Virus record (IMG/VR): IMGVR_UViG_3300017740_000119
Span: 1-20,340 of that record
Strand: one strand, 5' to 3'
Origin: a virus
Length of the DNA stretch: 20,340 nt
Each line of letters opens with the position of its first letter. The stretch's first letter is position 1. Of this stretch, positions 15,488-20,340 are shown piece after piece. The notes beneath the pieces were generated by a model that was not told the origin of the DNA, ran no database searches, and saw only the letters and a program-made list of their open reading frames with translations. A program made the translations under genes and the position numbers.

Positions 15488-17077
15488 ATGACGAATCAAA
15501 CTTCAGATATAACAACATATTATGGCGCTACGCCAACAGTGTTTAAAAAAATAGATCCTGTTAATTATAAAGTAAATGAATTTGAAGTAAATAAAACTTT
15601 TTCTTTTACATCAGCTAGTGCCGAATTAAATAATTTTATACCATTATTAGGAATTTATCAACGAACATTGCCTAATGTTTCTGCTAGTGCTATATTTACT
15701 GCTCCATTAAATTCAAATGGCACATATCAATTTCAGACATATTATTCAATTAATCACTTATTTTACAAATATAAAAATGAACCTACAAAGACATTTGGAC
15801 CTACTGATTTAAATAAAACTTCAAAATTTTTATATCAAAGTGCGTCTATTTTTAGTATACCACAAATTAAATTTGGAGAAGGAATTAAACCAAATTCATT
15901 TACTTATGTTTCTAGTTCTGGATTAACATTAAACTCGGATAAATATGGAAATATATTTGATACAAATATTAATACTGAATCTTTTCCTTTACAAGAAACA
16001 TTTTATGAAGGATTCAATGAATATTTTGATTTAACAAGAATTCCATATACATTATATAATAATTTAACATTTAATACAGGCGTAACTACTAGTAATGGAC
16101 AACAATTACCAATTGGACTTTCTGCATTATTTACTGGTTCTAGTTATATTGAAACAGAATTAAATGGATATTATGACAAAGATCATAATTATGCATTATC
16201 ATTTTATATAAAACCAAATGCATCACAATTTGATTCTGGGCAATTGATAATTGGAAAAACAAATTCTTCATTAAATCAACAGTATCCATTTAAAATAGAA
16301 TTATCTGGATCTGGAAATATAAAATTTTCAACACAAGGATCTGAAACGTTAATTGCAGAAGTTACATCATCAGTATTAAATACTAGCACATGGAATCATG
16401 TTACATGTCAAAAGTCAGGAAGTAATTTAGAAATATTTATTGACACAGTAAAAAATAATTCTGGTAGCTTTAATTTTATTACTACGCCTATTGATAGTTT
16501 AACAACGTCATCTGTATATATTAATAATGATAATAATTTATCAATTGGAGGATATCAAACAGATAATATAGGCTCTAGCTATCTAAATGCATATTTAGAT
16601 GAAATACGTGTATATAATAAATCATTATCGCAAGAACAAATTAACTCATTAGGAAATAGATCAGAATCAGCAAATCAAATATTACAAACAAATCGAATTG
16701 GTAATGTTTTTGATAAGTCTGGATTTTTTATTATTTCTAGTCCAAATTATCTTTATAAAGATTTAATTAATTCTGATTATACATTAACATATAAAAGTAT
16801 TGTTAGACGGTTTGAACATTCTGTATTTTTAACAATTGATTCGGGAGATTTTAACGCAACATTAAATCCTACTACATTATTAGATGACAATATTAATATG
16901 AAATCGTTTGCAACTGGGAGTGCATTTAATCCTTATATAACTACAATTGGTTTATATAATGATAAAGGACAATTATTAATGATTGGAAAAACAGGCTCTC
17001 CTATAAAAAATAGAAATGATATTGATTTAAATTTTTCTTTGAAACTAGATTTAGATAAACCAAAAGTAAGCTTATAA
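15488..17077 (+). CDS. LamG-domain tail adhesin-like protein
   Basis: A 529-residue protein. Residues 1-200 are a conserved-looking beta/loop region. Residues about 205-395 fit a LamG/concanavalin A-like sandwich: LSALFTGSSYIETELNG, YALSFYIKPNASQFDSGQLI, TSTWNHVTCQKSGSNLEIFID and SYLNAYLDEIRVYNKSLSQ; the W-x-H-V ... G ... I-D and L-D-E-I-R-V-Y-N signatures are typical. It probably binds a surface sugar or another virion protein. The C-terminus (about 440-525) has FNATLNPTTL, NPYITTIGLYNDKGQLLMIGK and LKLDLD, matching the last module of the preceding gene. No ribosome site is visible, and a terminator ends 7 nt upstream. The stop abuts the ATG of the kinase-like gene (TAAATG). Confidence 0.75.
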   Translation: MTNQTSDITTYYGATPTVFKKIDPVNYKVNEFEVNKTFSFTSASAELNNFIPLLGIYQRTLPNVSASAIFTAPLNSNGTYQFQTYYSINHLFYKYKNEPTKTFGPTDLNKTSKFLYQSASIFSIPQIKFGEGIKPNSFTYVSSSGLTLNSDKYGNIFDTNINTESFPLQETFYEGFNEYFDLTRIPYTLYNNLTFNTGVTTSNGQQLPIGLSALFTGSSYIETELNGYYDKDHNYALSFYIKPNASQFDSGQLIIGKTNSSLNQQYPFKIELSGSGNIKFSTQGSETLIAEVTSSVLNTSTWNHVTCQKSGSNLEIFIDTVKNNSGSFNFITTPIDSLTTSSVYINNDNNLSIGGYQTDNIGSSYLNAYLDEIRVYNKSLSQEQINSLGNRSESANQILQTNRIGNVFDKSGFFIISSPNYLYKDLINSDYTLTYKSIVRRFEHSVFLTIDSGDFNATLNPTTLLDDNINMKSFATGSAFNPYITTIGLYNDKGQLLMIGKTGSPIKNRNDIDLNFSLKLDLDKPKVSL

Positions 17078-17623
17078 ATGATTAAATTAAAAAATATATT
17101 AAATGAAATATCAGAAGAAGAAGCTGATAGATTATTATCTAAAGTAAAAAATAAAGAATTAACATTTTTAGCTCAAGGTGATAACGGAAAAGTATATTCT
17201 ATTAATGGAGAAGATTTATTGTTTAAAATAACAACAGAGCCGGAGGAAACAGCTGTAGCTGATGTAATAGTTGGACGTCCAAATGAATTTGATGCATTTA
17301 TTCCTGTACATTATTCAGACTCACAAAAAAATATGTATATAATGAGTCGAGCTTCAAATTTAACAGATAATCTAAAATCTGAATTAAATCGTTATTATAA
17401 TGATTATAAAGAATATGCTCGAAGTCAAGGATTAGAAACAAGTATATTTAATTTTTTAAACACAGAAGCTTCAAGAAATTATTCTCCAAGAATTATTACA
17501 TTTTTAAGAGCATTAGAACAACAAGTTAAAAAAACCGGAATTGGAGACTTAGAATTATCATTAGATTTTAGACCTGAAAATATCATGTTATGGAATGGTA
17601 ATTTAGTTATGATAGACTGGTAA
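17078..17623 (+). CDS. minimal kinase-like fold protein with capsid-targeting-like N-terminus
   Basis: A 181-residue protein with the landmarks of a protein-kinase/aminoglycoside-kinase-like fold: a glycine loop GDNGKVY (34-40), beta-3 lysine in LLFKIT (Lys50), a hinge-like segment NMYIMSRA (85-92), a catalytic-loop-like LDFRPENIM (162-170; Asp163 and Asn168 have the canonical D-x4-N spacing) and a metal-binding Asp180 in MIDW. The usual His of the H-x-D motif is Ser161. It ends right after MIDW, so the C-lobe after the metal Asp is missing; this could be a minimal or degenerate kinase. The first ten residues, MIKLKNILNE, resemble the T4 capsid-targeting peptide in length and in the L-x-E cleavage consensus. 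It starts directly at the preceding stop (TAAATG), without a ribosome site. A substrate cannot be named. Confidence 0.6.
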   Translation: MIKLKNILNEISEEEADRLLSKVKNKELTFLAQGDNGKVYSINGEDLLFKITTEPEETAVADVIVGRPNEFDAFIPVHYSDSQKNMYIMSRASNLTDNLKSELNRYYNDYKEYARSQGLETSIFNFLNTEASRNYSPRIITFLRALEQQVKKTGIGDLELSLDFRPENIMLWNGNLVMIDW

Positions 17624-17632
17624 AGGAAAGTT

Positions 17633-18109
17633 ATGAAAAATCATTGGCACTCTAATAATAAACAACGCCAAGCAGCATATAAATACGGATATAGATCTGG
17701 CTTAGAATTAAAAGTTGCAGATCAAATTAAAGAAGCAAAATATCCTGTTAATTATGAAACAGAAACATTGAAATATATAGTTCCACAAAAGAACTCAAAA
17801 TATACACCTGATTTTATTTTTACAAAAAAAGATGGAAAGACAATGTATATTGAAACTAAAGGTAGATGGACAAGTACTGATAGACAAAAAATGAAAAATA
17901 TATTAGCTTCAAATCCTGATATAGATTTAAGAATAATATTTCAGAACCCAAATCAGAAGATATCAAAAGGTTCAAAAACAACATATGAAGCATATGCTTT
18001 AAAACTTGGTATTAAACATGTTGCAAAAAAAGATATGCCAATAGAATGGTTAAATGAATGTTGTAAAGAAGGAGAAACACCAGTTACAACAAAATTTTTT
18101 GCATTATAA
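17633..18109 (+). CDS. T7 endonuclease I-type Holliday junction resolvase
   Basis: Cuts four-way and other branched DNA, probably clearing recombination and replication intermediates before packaging. The 158 residues match T7 endonuclease I in order and spacing: YRSGLELKVADQI (20-32, Glu25 aligning with T7 Glu20), NYETETLKYIVP (40-51), YTPDFIF (57-63, Asp60 with T7 Asp55), YIETKGRW (72-79, Glu74 and Lys76 with T7 Glu65 and Lys67), DIDLRIIFQNPNQKISKGS, TYEAYALKLGIKH and PIEWL. All four PD-(D/E)xK catalytic residues are kept. AAAGGAAAG (17622-17630) overlaps the preceding stop and gives a strong start signal. T4 itself uses gp49 (endonuclease VII), so this is a functional replacement of T7 type within a T4-like gene set. 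Confidence 0.9.
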   Translation: MKNHWHSNNKQRQAAYKYGYRSGLELKVADQIKEAKYPVNYETETLKYIVPQKNSKYTPDFIFTKKDGKTMYIETKGRWTSTDRQKMKNILASNPDIDLRIIFQNPNQKISKGSKTTYEAYALKLGIKHVAKKDMPIEWLNECCKEGETPVTTKFFAL

Positions 18110-18120
18110 TTGGATCTTTG

Positions 18121-18141
18121 AAAAATATTCATTATTTTTTT
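18121..18141 (+). terminator. weak AT-only hairpin, possible terminator of the resolvase gene
   Basis: AAAAATA (18121-18127) pairs with TATTTTT (18133-18139) around a 5-nt loop and runs into two more Ts, 11 nt after the resolvase stop. The stem has no GC pair, so it would be weak, and such repeats arise easily in AT-rich DNA. Confidence 0.22.
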
Positions 18142-18214
18142 AATGTAAGTTAATAAAAAGATGAAATCGTTTAATGTAATATATATTATTATGTATATTA
18201 TTAAATGATGATTC

Positions 18215-18238
18215 GTTAGACCGATAATTGTGTCTAAC
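18215..18238. repeat. inverted repeat GTTAGAC-N10-GTCTAAC
   Basis: A perfect 7-base inverted repeat with a 10-nt spacer (CGATAATTGT), mixed in composition and therefore unlikely by chance in this AT-rich gap. No T-tract follows, so it is not a terminator. It ends 3 nt before a TATAAT box (18242-18247). It could be an operator for a dimeric regulator or an RNA hairpin in the primase leader. Confidence 0.5.
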
Positions 18239-18257
18239 ATATATAATACCAATACTT

Positions 18258-18285
18258 TTGATCTTTCAGTAAATTTTATTATAAT
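18258..18285 (+). promoter_or_regulatory. candidate sigma-70-type promoter before the primase
   Basis: TTGATC (18258-18263, four of six bases of TTGACA) and a perfect TATAAT (18280-18285) are 16 nt apart. A start about 7 nt downstream would fall at the primase ATG (18293), giving a leaderless message. A second TATAAT at 18242-18247 has no convincing -35. In DNA this AT-rich the boxes may be fortuitous. Confidence 0.3.
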
Positions 18286-18292
18286 AGATTAT

Positions 18293-19234
18293 ATGAAGAA
18301 TCTTAAACTACTTCAATTGCTAGAATCTGTACTAGGTAAAGGCAAACAAACTTCTGGGACTAATATTGCATTTTTCTCTCCGTTTACTTCACATTATAAA
18401 CCTAAATTAGAAATTGATTTAAATACTACTAGTGAAGGACAAAATGTATGGCATTGTTGGATATCTGATAAAAAAGGTCGATCGATTAGATCATTATTTA
18501 AACAATTAAATTTACCAAAAGAAAAATTCGATAAACTTAATAGAATAATTGAAGTCTCAAAATATAGAGATACTAAAGAAACAAAAATTGAATATTCATT
18601 ACAACTTCCTAACGAATATCAGCCATTATGGATTGAAAAGAAAACACCAGATTATAGAAATGCAATTCATTATTTAAAAACTAGAGGCATTAATATTTTT
18701 GATATTATTAGATATAGAATTGGATATGCAGATGCCGGCCAATATTCTGGCAAAATTATTATACCTAGTTATGATTCAAATGGTCAATTAAATTATTTTG
18801 TATCGCGCGCTTATTATAAAAACGATCCACATAAACATAAAAATCCTCAAACATCAAAAGATATAATTGGATTTGAAATGTTAATTAATTGGAATGAGCC
18901 AATTATATTATGTGAAGGAGCTTTTGATGCAATTACAATAAAAAGAAATGCAATTCCATTATTTGGAAAAATTATACAACCAATATTACAGAAAAAGATT
19001 ATAGAAGAACATGTTAAAGATATATACATATGTTTAGATTCAGACGCAATAAATAATGCAATAGAAATAGCAAAAAAATTCATGGCTGAAGGATTAAATG
19101 TATATTTTGTAGAATTATCAGATAAAGATCCAAATGAATTAGGATATAAAAAAATAACTGAAAAATTAGAAGACACATATCAATTCTCATTTGAAAGAAT
19201 GATGGAGTTGAAAATAGACTCATTATGGAAATAA
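18293..19234 (+). CDS. gp61-like DNA primase with TOPRIM domain and degenerate zinc ribbon
   Basis: Makes RNA primers for lagging-strand synthesis, normally with the replicative helicase. It has 313 residues against 342 in T4 gp61. Residues 24-65 occupy the place of the CHC2 zinc ribbon, but the first pair is Ser29-Pro-Phe-Thr32 and the second WHCWIS (53-58) keeps only Cys55, so zinc binding looks lost. The basic KPKLEIDL and KKGR elements remain. The catalytic TOPRIM part is intact: IILCEGAFDAI (204-214, Glu208), DIYICLDSDA (243-252, Asp249 and Asp251) and KDPNE (278-282). I chose the ATG at 18293 because similarity to primase starts there (MKNLKLLQLLESVLGKG); an upstream GTG (18230) lies in the inverted repeat. 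It overlaps the gp47-like gene by 10 nt. Confidence 0.85.
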   Translation: MKNLKLLQLLESVLGKGKQTSGTNIAFFSPFTSHYKPKLEIDLNTTSEGQNVWHCWISDKKGRSIRSLFKQLNLPKEKFDKLNRIIEVSKYRDTKETKIEYSLQLPNEYQPLWIEKKTPDYRNAIHYLKTRGINIFDIIRYRIGYADAGQYSGKIIIPSYDSNGQLNYFVSRAYYKNDPHKHKNPQTSKDIIGFEMLINWNEPIILCEGAFDAITIKRNAIPLFGKIIQPILQKKIIEEHVKDIYICLDSDAINNAIEIAKKFMAEGLNVYFVELSDKDPNELGYKKITEKLEDTYQFSFERMMELKIDSLWK

Positions 19235-20340
19235 AAAAATTAAAAACAAATATAACGTCAATTGATAAAATATTTCACGTTTCTGACATTCATATACGCA
19301 CATTAAAGCGACATAAAGAATATCAAGAAGTGTTTGATACATTATTTTTACATATTGCACAACATGCAACTAATCAAAGTATTTGTGTTATAACTGGTGA
19401 TATTGTACATTCTAAATTAGATATGTCTCCGGAATTAATTAATATGTTAACTAAATTCTTTAATGGATTTCATATTCCTACTATTGTTATATTAGGAAAT
19501 CATGATATGAATTTAAATAATTTATATAGATTAGATGCAATATCACCAATACTAGATGTTATTGATAATCCAAATATACATTTTGTAAAAGAAAATGGAT
19601 TATTTAAATTTGCAAATGTTGTATTTAATCATATGGCTGTTGACGTAGCTCCAAAAGATTATATTCAAGCTAAAGATTTCGATGCTCATTATAAAATAGC
19701 ATTACATCATGGAGCTGTACATAATGCAAAAACAGATATTGGATTTCAAATATCAAACGATCATGTTACAACAGATTTATTCGAAGGACACGATTTAACA
19801 TTATTAGGCGATATACATAAGCCAGCTCAATTTTTAAACAAAGAAAAAACAATTGGATATCCTGGGTCATTAATACAACAAAACCACGGAGAAGCACTTG
19901 ATCATGGTATATTAGTTTGGGATTTGCCTGATCGTACATCTGAATTTATAGAAATAGAAAATAATTATGGATATGTTACATTTGAAGTTGATAATGCAAA
20001 AATTATTAATTCACCATATCGAGTCCCAGAAAAGCCAAGAGTTAGAATTAAATTTAATGATACAGATGCATCTGATATTAAAAAACTAATTGCAACAATC
20101 AGAAAAAAATATAAAGTTCAAGATATATCTATACAACGTAGTGCAAATCATATTGAAAATAATCAAAATGGATCAATTGCAATTGGAAACGTTAGAGATG
20201 TAGAACATCAGAATAATTTAATAACACAATTTATTGAAGAAAATTATCCTGATGCAGATAAAAAAGAATTAGATGCAATTAGACATATTAATAGAACAAT
20301 TAATTCTAAATTACCTGTTTTAGAATCTGTAAGAAATGTA
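19225..20340 (+). CDS. 47: gp47-like recombination nuclease subunit (Mre11/SbcD family), 3' partial
   Basis: The nuclease subunit that, with the gp46 (Rad50/SbcC-like) ATPase, processes DNA ends for recombination-dependent replication and host DNA breakdown. The gene runs open to the right edge (372 codons visible; T4 gp47 has 339), so its end and probably gp46 lie beyond. The five metallophosphatase motifs are present and in order: SDIH (20-23), GDIVH (58-62), GNHD (91-94), LHHG (160-163) and GDIHKP (195-200). PGSLIQQNHGE follows, as in SbcD proteins, then a capping-type domain from about 250. The ATG at 19225 lies within the end of the primase gene (10-nt overlap), indicating coupled translation of the two. 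Confidence 0.93.
   Translation, partial: MEIKKLKTNITSIDKIFHVSDIHIRTLKRHKEYQEVFDTLFLHIAQHATNQSICVITGDIVHSKLDMSPELINMLTKFFNGFHIPTIVILGNHDMNLNNLYRLDAISPILDVIDNPNIHFVKENGLFKFANVVFNHMAVDVAPKDYIQAKDFDAHYKIALHHGAVHNAKTDIGFQISNDHVTTDLFEGHDLTLLGDIHKPAQFLNKEKTIGYPGSLIQQNHGEALDHGILVWDLPDRTSEFIEIENNYGYVTFEVDNAKIINSPYRVPEKPRVRIKFNDTDASDIKKLIATIRKKYKVQDISIQRSANHIENNQNGSIAIGNVRDVEHQNNLITQFIEENYPDADKKELDAIRHINRTINSKLPVLESVRNV

Larger units (their letters stand above)
18110..18292. other. intergenic region of 183 nt, the longest in the window
   Basis: No supported gene, tRNA or small ORF was found. It holds a weak AT-only hairpin (AAAAATA/TATTTTT at 18121-18139 followed by two Ts), a perfect inverted repeat GTTAGAC/GTCTAAC (18215-18238), and two TATAAT boxes (18242-18247 and 18280-18285). 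It separates the resolvase from the primase/gp47 genes and is the likeliest site for a promoter and control of the replication block. Confidence 0.55.

Noticed and set aside
17953-18252. 99-codon minus-strand frame covering the end of the resolvase and the long intergenic gap
   Set aside because: About half lies antisense to the conserved resolvase C-terminus; the rest reads as hydrophobic AT-driven sequence without motifs.
18230-18292. GTG-initiated extension of the primase by 21 residues
   Set aside because: The extension overlaps the inverted repeat, has no ribosome site and no primase similarity; the ATG at 18293 matches where the family begins.
18110-18292. Possible tRNA or small RNA gene in the longest gap
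   Set aside because: No cloverleaf, T-loop (GTTCRANNC) or CCA end; the only structured element is the 7-bp inverted repeat.
18847-19176. 109-codon open frame on the minus strand inside the primase gene
   Set aside because: Antisense to the conserved TOPRIM region; Ser/Phe/Ile-rich shadow with no family resemblance.
1-20340. CRISPR arrays, insertion sequences, attachment sites
   Set aside because: No regularly spaced repeats, transposase or integrase genes, or terminal inverted repeats were seen on either strand.

Overview
The window is a contiguous piece of a strongly AT-rich tailed double-stranded DNA virus, a myovirus of the T4-like superfamily. Gene order and recognisable proteins point to this: gp25-type and gp6-type baseplate wedge proteins side by side, a gp55-like late sigma factor, a gp61-like TOPRIM primase and a gp47-like (Mre11/SbcD) recombination nuclease. 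All supported genes lie on the + strand. Junctions are short or overlapping (ATGA, TAATG, and overlaps of 8, 10, 17 and 23 nt). No tRNA, insertion sequence, integrase, CRISPR array or host marker gene was seen. Base composition, DNRLRE/LamG-type adhesins and family resemblance suggest an uncultured, probably aquatic phage. The host cannot be named. Several genes have good Shine-Dalgarno sites (AAAGGA, AGGAGA), others have none.

Layout. (1) 1-1516: the 3' part of an HD-domain phosphohydrolase, a small single-pass membrane/coiled-coil protein and the sigma factor, in an overlapping cluster. (2) 1542-6655: baseplate genes, with an unknown helical protein, a gp5-like spike/hub candidate, a helical fibre-like protein, a small coiled protein, gp25 and gp6. 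(3) 6680-17077: peripheral tail proteins, namely a small fibre-like protein, a DNRLRE protein, a proline-rich protein, a 1238-residue protein with gpI-like and LamG-like regions, an Ig-like protein, and two proteins sharing a C-terminal module, one of which carries a LamG domain. (4) 17078-20340: a kinase-like protein followed by DNA metabolism genes: T7 endonuclease I-type resolvase, primase, and gp47-like nuclease running off the right edge.

How the parts fit: the sigma factor probably directs late transcription of the structural block. The baseplate wedge and spike proteins make the tail tip, and the LamG/DNRLRE/fibre proteins probably decorate it and contact the host. The resolvase, primase and gp47-like nuclease belong to replication, recombination and branch resolution before packaging.

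Most notable observations: a 9-base motif (AATATTTAT or one-base variant) in every intergenic gap of 24 nt or more inside the structural block, a candidate promoter; a strong terminator whose loop overlaps one copy of that motif just before a tail gene; a minimal kinase-like protein whose first 10 residues resemble a T4 capsid-targeting peptide; a primase whose zinc ribbon has lost most of its cysteines; and N- and C-terminal modules shared between separate tail proteins.
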